This document shows positions 1-9,436 of a DNA stretch of 38,123 nt, in pieces. Under the pieces are notes generated by a model, which was not told where the DNA came from, did not search any database, and saw only the letters and a list, made by a program, of their open reading frames with translations. The position numbers were made by a program, and so were the translations under genes. Numbering within the stretch: the stretch's first letter is position 1; the number at the start of each line of letters is the position of its first letter. Source of the stretch: Maribacter sp. ACAM166 (GTDB taxonomy: Bacteria; Bacteroidota; Bacteroidia; Flavobacteriales; Flavobacteriaceae); contig NZ_VAUW01000039.1 in assembly GCF_005771495.1 (NCBI RefSeq), forward strand, positions 1 to 38,123, read 5' to 3'.

Positions 1-117
1 ACTGAAAAAAGAATAAAGGAAGTAGAAAGATTATTAAATTACAGACCTATTAGAAAGTTTAATTATAATAACCCAATTGAAGTCCTAAAAAATAAGTGTG
101 TTGCACTTATGGGTTGA
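1..117 (+). mobile_element. IS30-family transposase, C-terminal fragment (runs off window start)
   Basis: Frame 1 is open from the first base to a TGA at 115-117 and encodes 38 residues. They contain LLNYRPIRKF followed by NYNNPIEVL, which resembles the LN.RPRK.L.Y.TP.EVF tail that closes the DDE domain of IS30-type transposases. The cysteine and alanine residues after it (NKCVALMG) are typical of flavobacterial IS30 relatives that end within their terminal repeat. The element's right end probably lies within 95-130, overlapping the stop codon; its terminal repeat cannot be confirmed because the left end is outside the window. The adjoining sulfatase is not interrupted. IS3/IS481 tails look broadly similar, so the family call is moderate. 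Confidence 0.6.
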
Positions 118-149
118 ACTCAGCCATCTCTTAAAACGTTAAATCAAAA

Positions 150-1583
150 TCAATGGATAATTCCAGGTGCTCGATTCTCCATCCCTTCCATTTCCTGTAA
201 AGAATCTCCCAACCTTATACGCATTTCATTTGCCAGCTTCTCAATTTTAGCGATAATTTTAGGATATGCTGCAGCTATATTTTTTGTCTCACTGCTATCC
301 GATTCTAAATCATAGAGTTCAATTTCATTCAAATCGACCATTTTGTAATTCCCCGGCAGGCCATCCTTGCCAGGTTCTTGGCCATCCATAGTTCTGTAGG
401 TATGTGGAAAATACAACTTCCACTTCCCATAACGCACCCCAAATAATTCATTGACTCTGTAATAGAAGAAATACGCTTCTTGAGGACTTTCAGTAGTTTT
501 ACCACTCAGTAAACTCCAAGCGCTTTTACCATCTATTATCTTCTCAGGAAGTTTAGAATTGGTAACCTCCGCAAGGGTAGGATAAATATCTATTGCCATA
601 ACTGGAGCATCTATAGTCACTCCACCCGCTATCTTTTTCGGATACTTAATTAAAAAGGGCTCCCGTTGACCACCTTCCCAAGCAGTGCCTTTTCCTTCCC
701 TAAACGGAAACGCACTACCTGAATGATTTCCATATGCCAACCAAGGACCATTATCTGAGGTAAAAATGACTATCGTATTGTCTGTAAGTCCGTTATCCTC
801 TAGAGCTTTAATAATCTCACCTACAGACCAATCTAACTCCGTTATCACATCACCATAGAGTCCTCTATTAGATTTACCTTTAAACTTATCTGAAACAAAA
901 AGTGGAACATGAGGCTGTGGATGCGGAACATATAGAAAAAAAGGAGACTCCTTATTTCGTTCAATGAAATCAACACTGCGCTCTGTAATCATTGTTGTCA
1001 AGTTCGTTTGATCCGTAAGCGTATCAATAACCATTTCATTATCATACAAGGGCAAAGGGTCAAAATTAAAAATAGGACCCTGCTGTGGATGCAAAGGCCA
1101 CATATCATTAGAATAAGGTATTCCAAAATACTCATCAAAACCATGGTTATTCGGCATAAACTCTTTCTGATCACCTAAATGCCACTTACCGAATATCGCA
1201 GTAGCATATCCTTTACTCCTTAGCATCTCGGCCAAAGTGGTTTCTTCGGTATTCAATCCTTTTTTACTATTGGGCATCAAAGCATTGTGAATTCCTATTC
1301 GATTTGGGTAACAGCCTGTTAGTATACCAGCTCTTGAAGCAGAACACACCGCCTGTGCAGCATAGAAATTGGTCAGTTTTGCCCCATCTTTTGCCATCTG
1401 ATCCAGATTGGGGGTTGAAATATCGTTGGCACCAAACACCCCTACATCATTATACCCTTGATCATCTGTAAAAATCAATACTACATTTGGTAAAGAGTCT
1501 GGTGTGTTTTTATTCTTTTGACAACTCGCATTTTTCCAAACAAAAAAACATAATAGTGCTATAAACTTAATTTTCAATCCCAT
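150..1583 (-). CDS. Exported S1-family sulfatase (arylsulfatase-like)
   Basis: Hydrolyses sulfate esters, probably on an organic or polysaccharide substrate outside the cytoplasm. The ATG at 1583 is preferred over an in-frame start at 1643 because it places a hydrophobic signal (MGLKIKFIALLCFF) at the N terminus with a cysteine at residue 21 (KNASCQ). That is a weak lipobox, so either lipoprotein or ordinary secretion is possible. Metal-binding DDQG lies at about residues 40-43. The formylglycine motif CSASR is at residues 80-84, cysteine type, needing a formylglycine-generating enzyme not seen here. FTSDNG and GKWHLG, typical of S1 sulfatases, are present. Length (477 aa) is normal. It is transcribed away from the PVC-type dehydrogenase, with about 94 bp between starts. 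The sulfatase family is certain; the subfamily and substrate cannot be told. Confidence 0.93.
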   Translation of the reverse strand: MGLKIKFIALLCFFVWKNASCQKNKNTPDSLPNVVLIFTDDQGYNDVGVFGANDISTPNLDQMAKDGAKLTNFYAAQAVCSASRAGILTGCYPNRIGIHNALMPNSKKGLNTEETTLAEMLRSKGYATAIFGKWHLGDQKEFMPNNHGFDEYFGIPYSNDMWPLHPQQGPIFNFDPLPLYDNEMVIDTLTDQTNLTTMITERSVDFIERNKESPFFLYVPHPQPHVPLFVSDKFKGKSNRGLYGDVITELDWSVGEIIKALEDNGLTDNTIVIFTSDNGPWLAYGNHSGSAFPFREGKGTAWEGGQREPFLIKYPKKIAGGVTIDAPVMAIDIYPTLAEVTNSKLPEKIIDGKSAWSLLSGKTTESPQEAYFFYYRVNELFGVRYGKWKLYFPHTYRTMDGQEPGKDGLPGNYKMVDLNEIELYDLESDSSETKNIAAAYPKIIAKIEKLANEMRIRLGDSLQEMEGMENRAPGIIH

Positions 1584-1677
1584 TTCATACTCTTTTGTCA
1601 AATATGTCCATAAATAATCGATAATATACGAATTCAGAACCATAAATTTTCATAGTTTCAACGACTAAGTCAATCCA

Positions 1678-4455
1678 ATGCTCTTGAAATTATTGAATAT
1701 CCAAATTAGAATTTTGACCTTTATAGGGACTGCGCTCATTTTCTGCCTTTTAGCAAGTTGTATGGGTAATGGGAACAGTTCTAACCCAGTCGATAAAGTT
1801 ATTCGTTCAATGTCGGATACACTACCCAAGCTAACGCTTCCCGAAGATGCAGATTCAAAAGATGAAAACTGGGCAGGAATTGACCTTGAACCAAAATCTC
1901 CCGTACTACCACTTTATCCACAGCAACAGGCTAAAAAGTTTTTATTACCTGAAGGATATCACATTGAACCCATATTAACTGAACCACAAATAGAGCAACC
2001 TGGTGCTATTTCATTTGATGGCAACGGTAGCATGTATGTATTAGAACTAAGAACATACATGCTATCTGCAGATTCAGATGGCACATTAGATCCAAAGAGC
2101 AGAATTTCTAGGTGGGAAGACAAAGACAATGATGGCATCTATGAAACAGGAACCGTTTTTGTGGATAGCTTAATTTTTCCGCGTTTTGTATTACCATATG
2201 GTAAAGATTGCATTTTATCTATGGAATCTGATACTGATAATGTATACAAATACACTGATACCAATGGAGATGGAAAAGCTGACAAAAAAGAGTTCTTCAC
2301 CAATAAATATGGTCGATCTGGCAATGTGGAGCATCAACAGGCATTCATGTATTATGGTATGGATAATTGGCTGTACAGTACCGTAAATGCATTTAGGGTT
2401 CGAGAAACACTAAATGGGGTTATACGAGAAAAAACAGGATTTAATAGAGCTCAATGGGGAGTAACTCATGATGATAACGGCAAATTATGGTTTCAGGGAG
2501 GTGCAAGCGGTATACCATCTCATTTTCAATTTCCCATTCATTACGGCAACTACCCCATAGAAAATGAACTTGCCGAAGGGTTTGAAATTCCGTATGGTGC
2601 TGCCATAAAAATTGCCGATTTACAAGAAGGCATGAGTAGGGTACGCCAGCCAGATGGCTCTACAAATCGTGTAACAGGGTCTGCAGGTAACGATATTTAT
2701 CGGGGTGACAGACTACCGTCGGATCTATATGGACAATATTTTTATGGTGAACCTGTTGCTCGAATCGTAAGACAAATTAATCCGGTAGTTTCTGAAGGAT
2801 TAACCACATTACATAATGCCTATCAACAGAAACAATCAGAATTTCTTCGCTCAACGGATCCCTTATTCAGACCTGTAGATATGACCACCGCTCCAGACGG
2901 CACATTATATATTACCGACATGTATCACGGTATTATTCAAGAAGGACAATGGGCACAAAAAGGAACCTATCTGAGAACCAAAATTGAACAATACCAATTG
3001 GATAAAGTTATAGGCCTAGGTCGAATATGGCGTATTACCCATGACAGTAAGGAGCGCAATAAAACCAAACCAACAATGTTGGATGAAGACCCTGTTGAAT
3101 TGATTAAATATTTAGAACACCCCAATGGATGGTGGCGAGATAAGGCACAACAACTAATTGTTCTTTCGCGTGATCAAAGTACGGCATCAGCGCTCCGTAA
3201 TATGGTGATGACTACTAAAAATCAGTTAGCTAGAACACATGCCATATGGTGCTTGGAGGGGCTTGGAGTCTTACAAGCCGATATGCTGGAAACACTTTTT
3301 AAAGACCCTAATCCGAAAATAAGAATACAAGCAATCCGCGCCAGTGAGACGTTGTATAAAACTGGAACTACACGTTTTGCAACATCCTATTTAAAGCTCT
3401 TAGAAGACAAAAATGTGGATGTTGCCCTTCAAGCCATATTAACCAACAAACTTCTAGAGGTTCCTGGGTTTAAAAAAGTACTTTCCAAAATTGTAAAAAC
3501 CAATCACGCTAAAGGAATACAAGTTGTAGGTTCACAAATTCTAACTCCCGTAAAACAAGAAAATCGCTGGAATCGAAATGAAGTTCTTTTGAGCGAGGTT
3601 CAACAAGAAAGTCTGGAAAAAGGCAGAATTATATTCAATGAACTTTGCGTGCAATGCCACGGAAATAATGGAACCGGAACACCACTAGGAAATGGAACGG
3701 TAATGGCCCCACCTTTATCTGGATCAGTACGTGTTCAAGACCATCCCGAGTATATCATAAAAACTATTCTCCATGGTTTGGAAGGACCGTTGGATGGCAA
3801 AACTTATCCCGCTGGTATTATGGTAGGAAATAAAGAACAATCGGATGATTGGGTAGCTTCAATTGTCTCCTATATCAGAAACAACCTATCTAATGAAGCT
3901 TCAATGGTAACAAGTGAATATGTTGCCGAAGTACGAAAGAAAACTGCGAACAAAGAAGGGACGTACCGATATCCCGAATTAATTCATTCTGTCCCGACTT
4001 CCTTACCGCTGCAACAAAGTTGGACAATTACAGCAAGCCATACAGCACCAAATCGAATTGGAGGAACGGCATCACCAAATAGTGCATTCAATTTTGAAGG
4101 ATGGACTACCGGCGATAACCAGAAGAAAGGAATGTGGTTTCAAATTGAATTCCCAAACCCTTTAGCGCTTACAGGCTTACAATTAAATTCTCCACCCATT
4201 TCACGAGGTTGGAGAGAGGGCTCACCTGCTCCATTACAGACCTATGCGAGATCTTATGAAATTTCGGTTTCGAAAGATGGAGAAAATTGGAACATTCTGA
4301 ATAAAGGTGAAGGAAAAGACCAAAATTTTAAATTGGATTTCGAACCCGTTTCAATTAAGTTTTTAAAACTCACATTAACAAGTTCGGTTGAAGCGGAAAA
4401 CGATATTCCCTGGCGTATAAAGCAATTAAAGTTATATGCACTGAACACACTATAA
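1678..4455 (+). CDS. PVC-type heme-binding dehydrogenase lipoprotein with discoidin-like C terminus
   Basis: Predicted envelope oxidoreductase of the putative membrane-bound dehydrogenase type (Pirellula/Verrucomicrobium family), 925 aa. Order of parts: lipoprotein signal ending LLASC with the lipid cysteine at residue 28; a six-bladed propeller-like region (about 90-460) with acidic DNDGIYE and DTNGDGKAD repeats; a helical HEAT-like region (about 470-640); a class I cytochrome c domain with CVQCH at residues 657-661 and a possible distal Met in GIMVG; and an F5/8 type C (discoidin) module at about 780-925. It would oxidise an alcohol or sugar and pass electrons to its own heme; the discoidin part may bind carbohydrate. 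The isomerase gene follows 55 bp downstream on the same strand. Family known, substrate unknown. Confidence 0.85.
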   Translation: MLLKLLNIQIRILTFIGTALIFCLLASCMGNGNSSNPVDKVIRSMSDTLPKLTLPEDADSKDENWAGIDLEPKSPVLPLYPQQQAKKFLLPEGYHIEPILTEPQIEQPGAISFDGNGSMYVLELRTYMLSADSDGTLDPKSRISRWEDKDNDGIYETGTVFVDSLIFPRFVLPYGKDCILSMESDTDNVYKYTDTNGDGKADKKEFFTNKYGRSGNVEHQQAFMYYGMDNWLYSTVNAFRVRETLNGVIREKTGFNRAQWGVTHDDNGKLWFQGGASGIPSHFQFPIHYGNYPIENELAEGFEIPYGAAIKIADLQEGMSRVRQPDGSTNRVTGSAGNDIYRGDRLPSDLYGQYFYGEPVARIVRQINPVVSEGLTTLHNAYQQKQSEFLRSTDPLFRPVDMTTAPDGTLYITDMYHGIIQEGQWAQKGTYLRTKIEQYQLDKVIGLGRIWRITHDSKERNKTKPTMLDEDPVELIKYLEHPNGWWRDKAQQLIVLSRDQSTASALRNMVMTTKNQLARTHAIWCLEGLGVLQADMLETLFKDPNPKIRIQAIRASETLYKTGTTRFATSYLKLLEDKNVDVALQAILTNKLLEVPGFKKVLSKIVKTNHAKGIQVVGSQILTPVKQENRWNRNEVLLSEVQQESLEKGRIIFNELCVQCHGNNGTGTPLGNGTVMAPPLSGSVRVQDHPEYIIKTILHGLEGPLDGKTYPAGIMVGNKEQSDDWVASIVSYIRNNLSNEASMVTSEYVAEVRKKTANKEGTYRYPELIHSVPTSLPLQQSWTITASHTAPNRIGGTASPNSAFNFEGWTTGDNQKKGMWFQIEFPNPLALTGLQLNSPPISRGWREGSPAPLQTYARSYEISVSKDGENWNILNKGEGKDQNFKLDFEPVSIKFLKLTLTSSVEAENDIPWRIKQLKLYALNTL

Positions 4456-4510
4456 GAACGTTCTAAATAAACAAATTTCAACTATTTTTATAGCAACAAT
4501 AGGTAAACGC

Positions 4511-5551
4511 ATGAAAACAAATACATCCATTCACCAAAGGAGGTCTTTTCTAAAAAAATCAACGGCACTACTTGCAGGAACGACACTCTTGGGTCCTTCG
4601 CTTTTTGGCGCACCTAGTTTTCTAAAGTATACTTCTAATTCTAAGATTAATGGAGTTCAGATAGGTGTGATTACCTACTCTTTTAGAAGTATGCCCGACC
4701 AAAGCGCAGAAGCTACATTACAGTATATTTTAGATTCTGGAATAAATGCAGTGGAGCTCATGGGAGACCCAGCTGAACAGTACGCAGGGAAACCAAAAAA
4801 CCCTATCGATAGAAACACTTTTTATAGCCTAATGAGGCGTAATAGGAATAATGACCTCAACGAGGAAGAGCAAAAGGAATTTATAGACATACAGGCAAAA
4901 GTAGACCAATATAATAAAGTTGTGGCAGATTGGCGTGCGAGCGTATCGATGGAGAAGTTTAAAGCTCTTCGTAAAATGTATAATGAAGCAGGCGTACGTA
5001 TCTATGCATTTAAACCTAATGCTTTCAGTAAAAACAATACCGACTCAGAAATCAATTGGGGCATGAAAGCCGCAAAAGCATTAGGCGCCAGTCACGTAAC
5101 CTTGGAACACCCTAGTGATGATGGGCATACTTTAAAATTGAGCCAAATTGCAGCGAAGTATGATATTTTTGTAGCCTATCACGGTCACGAACAACAAACT
5201 CCAACATTTTGGGATACGGCATTAGAACAATCTGATCATAATGCAATAAACTTAGATTTAGGTCATTTTGTAGCGGCAGGTAATGAGGCTCCATTAAACA
5301 TCGTCAAAGAAAAGCATAGCCACATTATGAGTATGCATTTAAAGGATAGACGAACTCCTGAACATCATAAAGGAAATGTTCTCTGGGGTACCGGGGATAC
5401 ACCTATTGTTGAAGTGTTACAATTAATGCGTGATGAAAAATATACTTTTCCAGCGACGATTGAATTGGAATATGATATTCCAGAAGGTTCTGATGCCGTA
5501 CAAGAGGTTAAAAAATGCCTAACCTATGCAAAACAAGCGTTAGAAAGTTAA
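4511..5551 (+). CDS. Tat-exported sugar phosphate isomerase/epimerase-like TIM-barrel protein
   Basis: 346 aa. A twin-arginine signal RRSFLKK at residues 10-16 is followed by a hydrophobic stretch rich in Ala/Leu/Gly, so folded, metal-loaded protein would be exported. The mature part is a xylose isomerase-like (AP endonuclease 2 family) barrel. Candidate metal and acid residues appear in order: VELMGD, HVTLEHP, YHGHEQ, LDLGHF, HLKDR and IELEYD. Such enzymes isomerise or epimerise ketoses or 3-keto sugars. It follows the PVC-type dehydrogenase, so it may process an oxidised sugar produced by it (inference). Its TAA shares the TTAA at 5548-5551 with the stop of the convergent DUF2231 cytochrome gene. 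Confidence 0.85.
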   Translation: MKTNTSIHQRRSFLKKSTALLAGTTLLGPSLFGAPSFLKYTSNSKINGVQIGVITYSFRSMPDQSAEATLQYILDSGINAVELMGDPAEQYAGKPKNPIDRNTFYSLMRRNRNNDLNEEEQKEFIDIQAKVDQYNKVVADWRASVSMEKFKALRKMYNEAGVRIYAFKPNAFSKNNTDSEINWGMKAAKALGASHVTLEHPSDDGHTLKLSQIAAKYDIFVAYHGHEQQTPTFWDTALEQSDHNAINLDLGHFVAAGNEAPLNIVKEKHSHIMSMHLKDRRTPEHHKGNVLWGTGDTPIVEVLQLMRDEKYTFPATIELEYDIPEGSDAVQEVKKCLTYAKQALES

Positions 5552-7605
5552 TTAAGCACAACTTCATCAATAAAAATCCAACTTTTACCACCCGGATTGG
5601 TATGCCAATTTGGATTCCTTAATGGGCTTTGAATTTCCAACTTTACATATTTCGTGTTCGTAGGTGTCAATTCCATTTCAAAAAACGTGAGTTTTACCTC
5701 TGCATTAGGGCTTTCTTCTTTCATGTTTTTTCGTCCGATTTCCTTAAAATTGATACCATCATTAGAAACTGAAACTATAAATGCCGTTGGATAGAAAATC
5801 CAACTGGCAGGTGCGGACAATGCTCCTATTGAAACTTTAGAAATAGTATTTGATTGCTTAAGTTCTACAACAGCTTTTAAGTGTTTCCCTTCAAAACCTA
5901 ACCAATTACCATCTACAAAATTAATAGACCCCCTTTTTTGATCCATTAACGTTTTCCCTTTTTGACCGGCATACTTTTCATTTGGTGTAGATAGCAAAGC
6001 AATATCGGAGTATGCTATATTATTTTTAATAAATATACTTTCTGCCACTGCACTGAGCTCCCAATCCTTTTTAACGGCAATCGCTTTAATAGTAGCTGTA
6101 TTATTCAACACCACTTCTGTATTATATTTCATAGAAGATGTACTGGGTAGAGAACCATCCTGAGTATAATATATATCTGAATTATCAAAAAGATTCTCCA
6201 TCTTAACCACCAAACTATCACTAAAAAAAATGGACTCACTCAATATAGTAGGTGGGTCAAGAACGGTTGCCTTAAACAAATCTGCGTCTAATTGCTGAAT
6301 TGTAAGGCGGGGTAGTTCTTGTTGTAATTGGGCTATTCCTTCAGCGGAAACATCAGTTCTCCATAAGTAAATATTCTGAAGTTTTTTATTGCCTTTTAAT
6401 TGTTGTGTTAATTTATCGGTAACCCTAGTCCCATAAAGATTAAGAGATTCTAATAGTTCAAATTCTGCAAGATCCTCACCAATAGCATCCGTAACCTTCG
6501 TGTGCTGTAATTTAAGTTTTAATATATTTTCAAAAGGTTGAATGTAGGACATTAACTCATCATTGAAATTGGTAAAACCAAGGTCTAATTCAACAATATT
6601 ATCCGCATACTCCTCTAATGCCTTTAGCTCATCTTTTCTAATTGAATCCATTCCGGCCATAGAAACAGCCAATAATTGATTTTCTTCGGAAAGCGTATAT
6701 ATTGAAATACCTGCGCTTCTGATTCCCTGAATCCAATCTTTAGAAACCATTGTTGCTTTTTTAGCCACTTCTGCTATAGCAGAAGTGTCCTTTTCCAACG
6801 ATGTAAGTACGGCAACCATTTTTTCTTCTGCAGATAGCTCTTTCACCTTACAATCGAAACAATGTTCATTTTTAATCCACCAATGCAATAAGGTTTTTTC
6901 ATTATCTGTTAATTGGATTTTTCCTTTAGGAGGCATATGGTCATCGTTTTCTAAAGGCAAATGAACCCGTTGTAGAAATAATGGTTCATTACTCCCTTTT
7001 AACGTATCTACCAAACTACCAGTATCCCCTCCTAGTATCATTTGATTTGGTGTACTCATTACTAATCCGCCTTTTGCTTTTTTAGGATTATGACAACTCA
7101 TACATTTATCATCCAATATAGGTTGTATGATATGGGCAAAAACTTTAGCTTCCTGCACATTAGTAATCACTATTTCATCCCGCTCTTCCATGAATAAATA
7201 GTCTTCGCCATGTGTCATGTTTCCTCCAAAATGCCCGGTAAGTCCAATTAAAGTCAGCACTATACCAAATAAGGGCACATACAATCTACGAACCCAGTTC
7301 TTTTTGTTTCGCTTCACAATATAAAGTAGAATCGTCGATACAGTGAACCCCACTGCCATCCACCTGTGGGTAAAAAGTAAGTCCTCATCATATCCTGTTT
7401 CTGTACCTAAAAGCCATCCTGTGCCTAAAGATAATAATGCAGTAATGCCAGCAACCAAAAGCGTAAACTCAACAACAGCACTAAATGAGCTCTGCTGTTT
7501 CAATTTCCCGTACACCTCAAGTACAAAAGCAAACACAATAATACCAATAGGTAAATGAACGAAAAGCGGATGAAGGTGACCTAGTTGTATGCCTAATTGA
7601 ACCAT
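5548..7605 (-). CDS. DUF2231 membrane protein with planctomycete-type cytochrome c, LRR-like, HEX-C and discoidin-like modules
   Basis: 685 aa from the ATG at 7605; an earlier in-frame start at 7641 lies inside the preceding gene and is less likely. The chosen start sits 2 nt after that gene's stop. Four membrane segments (about residues 14-32, 45-66, 81-98, 108-125) form a DUF2231-like domain containing HPLFVHLPIG. A planctomycete cytochrome C (PSCyt1-type) domain follows, with CMSCH at 168-172 and HMPPKGK as likely distal part. Then come leucine-rich-repeat-like strands (about 340-430), a chitobiase/hexosaminidase C-terminal type module (YYTQDGSLPS) and a discoidin-like terminal module with SWIFYP. 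It probably anchors the cluster's electron transfer at the cytoplasmic membrane. It is the last gene of a five-gene operon. Confidence 0.82.
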   Translation of the reverse strand: MVQLGIQLGHLHPLFVHLPIGIIVFAFVLEVYGKLKQQSSFSAVVEFTLLVAGITALLSLGTGWLLGTETGYDEDLLFTHRWMAVGFTVSTILLYIVKRNKKNWVRRLYVPLFGIVLTLIGLTGHFGGNMTHGEDYLFMEERDEIVITNVQEAKVFAHIIQPILDDKCMSCHNPKKAKGGLVMSTPNQMILGGDTGSLVDTLKGSNEPLFLQRVHLPLENDDHMPPKGKIQLTDNEKTLLHWWIKNEHCFDCKVKELSAEEKMVAVLTSLEKDTSAIAEVAKKATMVSKDWIQGIRSAGISIYTLSEENQLLAVSMAGMDSIRKDELKALEEYADNIVELDLGFTNFNDELMSYIQPFENILKLKLQHTKVTDAIGEDLAEFELLESLNLYGTRVTDKLTQQLKGNKKLQNIYLWRTDVSAEGIAQLQQELPRLTIQQLDADLFKATVLDPPTILSESIFFSDSLVVKMENLFDNSDIYYTQDGSLPSTSSMKYNTEVVLNNTATIKAIAVKKDWELSAVAESIFIKNNIAYSDIALLSTPNEKYAGQKGKTLMDQKRGSINFVDGNWLGFEGKHLKAVVELKQSNTISKVSIGALSAPASWIFYPTAFIVSVSNDGINFKEIGRKNMKEESPNAEVKLTFFEMELTPTNTKYVKLEIQSPLRNPNWHTNPGGKSWIFIDEVVLN

Positions 7606-7607
7606 TC

Positions 7608-8399
7608 TTATTGAATTATGATTTCGTCCATAAAAAACCAAGGCCTAGTGCCTTTTCCTTGATGCCATTCTGGTATTTCGTTCAATGGATAAATAACGAC
7701 TTCTAGTTGACCATACACTCCCATGGCAACCGGCACACTAAAAAAGGAATCGTTTCGGGCGTTAGAAGCAGTACTCTTTGGATAAGAGGATGCCCCTATT
7801 AGTTTTCCTTTATAAAATATTTTAATCTCGGCAGGCGCAAAAATCCAACTAGACTGGCTTGTTAATAAACTAACCACGATTGTTGAAACCTGTATAGCAT
7901 CATTCAATGTAATAAGGGCTGTAATGGAGTCGGTCTGAAAACCCATCCATTGCGAGTCCGAACTAAATTGCTTTCCTCCTTTTATCAAATCCCCCAAACC
8001 TAAAGGTCCTAACCCTGGGTATCTTTCGTTTGGACTAGGAGTAATTACTATATTTTTTATAGGTTTTTTCTTTGAAATTTTGAGCACCTCCAATTGAACA
8101 GGATCACTTTCCAAATAGTGCGGATGAAATACCTTAGCCGTAATCAAGGAACTTTCAGTAAGTACCAAAGGTGCTGTGTATTCCTTCGAACTTTCATTGA
8201 CCACACTTCCATTCAATGCATATCTAATTATGGCATCAGGAAAATTAAAATCAAACTCAATCGTTGTTTTGGCATCAAAAAACACAGAAGATGCCTTTAA
8301 TTGCGACGTTGACATTTGAAAAGTTTGGGTTGACGCCTTTTGCGCAATACAAGAATGAAAAACAAGCAATAAAACTCCCAAAATATAGCGATAACGCAT
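7608..8399 (-). CDS. Lipoprotein made of HEX-C and discoidin-like modules
   Basis: 263 aa with no catalytic domain. The signal LGVLLLVFHSC places a candidate lipid cysteine at residue 17. Residues about 40-110 resemble the Fn3-like chitobiase C-terminal module (IRYALNGSVV, then SSLITAKVF). Residues about 115-263 match the end of the neighbouring DUF2231 protein: SPNERYPG versus TPNEKYAG, SSWIFAP versus ASWIFYP, and WFFMDEIII versus WIFIDEVVL. It is therefore a free-standing paralogue of that protein's C-terminal modules. Likely role is carbohydrate binding or a docking partner on the envelope. Spacing is 2 nt from both neighbouring genes, so co-translation is likely. Confidence 0.75.
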   Translation of the reverse strand: MRYRYILGVLLLVFHSCIAQKASTQTFQMSTSQLKASSVFFDAKTTIEFDFNFPDAIIRYALNGSVVNESSKEYTAPLVLTESSLITAKVFHPHYLESDPVQLEVLKISKKKPIKNIVITPSPNERYPGLGPLGLGDLIKGGKQFSSDSQWMGFQTDSITALITLNDAIQVSTIVVSLLTSQSSWIFAPAEIKIFYKGKLIGASSYPKSTASNARNDSFFSVPVAMGVYGQLEVVIYPLNEIPEWHQGKGTRPWFFMDEIIIQ

Positions 8400-8401
8400 A
8401 A

Positions 8402-9436
8402 CTATACTCTATTTAGTTTAATGGGATAAGTCTTTCCAGAATTCCACTGTGCAACATATAAATTCTCGTCATCATCAACACAAACATCATGAGGATGTGT
8501 GAATATCTTCAACGCTTGGTACATAGGCTTAAGACTATCATTCTCATATAAAGGCACACAACCACCAGGAGCGGAAATAAGCTTATTATCACCATTTAAA
8601 ATAGAAATGAATCCTGTTCCATCTGACCCGTCGCCAGACCAAATGGTAGCCAAATAAACATTTTCTCCTTTAATTACAGGTCTACAAATAAAAGCCCCTG
8701 GTAAATCAATACTCTCGATGAATTTACCATCCATCGTAAACCGTTTCAATTTATTCTGTTTTCTGGCTGTAATTAAAAGCTCTGGCTTTTTGCCATTTCT
8801 AGTATCTATACAAATACCATGGGCATTTTGAAAAAGGTGATTTTCATCGCCTTTTCCTCCAAAGGTATTCAAGAGCTCTCCCATTGCATTATAATGCATG
8901 ATATATTGTAAGCCGTAGCCATCGGCTACAAATACATCTCCGTTTGCCGCAATAGTTGTTTCGGTAGGAACATACTGTTCTTTAGCATCATATTTTCCAC
9001 TTTCTTTTGGAAATTCAAAGACCTGTACAACCTTACCGTCGATGGTCGTTTTTATAACCTCATGGCGGTTATTGTCAGATATATATAGGAAATCCTCACC
9101 ATTCTCTACATTTAAAGTTAAACCATGAGCACCAGGGTAATCGGTGCCCCAGGTTTCCAATAATTGACCAGAACAATCGTAAACGATGATATTATTCTTG
9201 GTATGATTGGTCAATAGCAATATGCGACCTTTAGAATCCTGTACCATTTCATGGCAATCATTGACTGGGTAGTAATTCGGATTAAGCGCTCCCCAATTTA
9301 AATCTATTTTATACTGGTGACTTCCATGCCCAATGGTGGTATCTTTATATCTTATTAAGCTTGCTCCCATAGCGGAAAAAGTTAACATACCAGCTGAGGC
9401 AACAGCAGAATTTTTTATAAACGTTCTTCTTTCCAT
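8402..9436 (-). CDS. Tat-exported NHL-repeat beta-propeller protein
   Basis: 344 aa. N terminus MERRTFIKNSAVASAG is a Tat-type signal. The rest is built of NHL/SMP-30-like propeller blades, seen as repeated pairs such as GAHGLTLN, GDVFVADGYG, NAHGICID and HPHDVCVDDDENLYVAQW. Relatives are annotated as peptidylglycine monooxygenase-like or 6-bladed propeller proteins; no copper-binding monooxygenase domain is present, so a structural or ligand-binding role is more likely than that enzyme activity. Start codon overlaps the upstream DUF1501 stop in TAATG, a sign of coupled translation. The next gene begins 2 nt after its stop. Confidence 0.83.
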   Translation of the reverse strand: MERRTFIKNSAVASAGMLTFSAMGASLIRYKDTTIGHGSHQYKIDLNWGALNPNYYPVNDCHEMVQDSKGRILLLTNHTKNNIIVYDCSGQLLETWGTDYPGAHGLTLNVENGEDFLYISDNNRHEVIKTTIDGKVVQVFEFPKESGKYDAKEQYVPTETTIAANGDVFVADGYGLQYIMHYNAMGELLNTFGGKGDENHLFQNAHGICIDTRNGKKPELLITARKQNKLKRFTMDGKFIESIDLPGAFICRPVIKGENVYLATIWSGDGSDGTGFISILNGDNKLISAPGGCVPLYENDSLKPMYQALKIFTHPHDVCVDDDENLYVAQWNSGKTYPIKLNRV

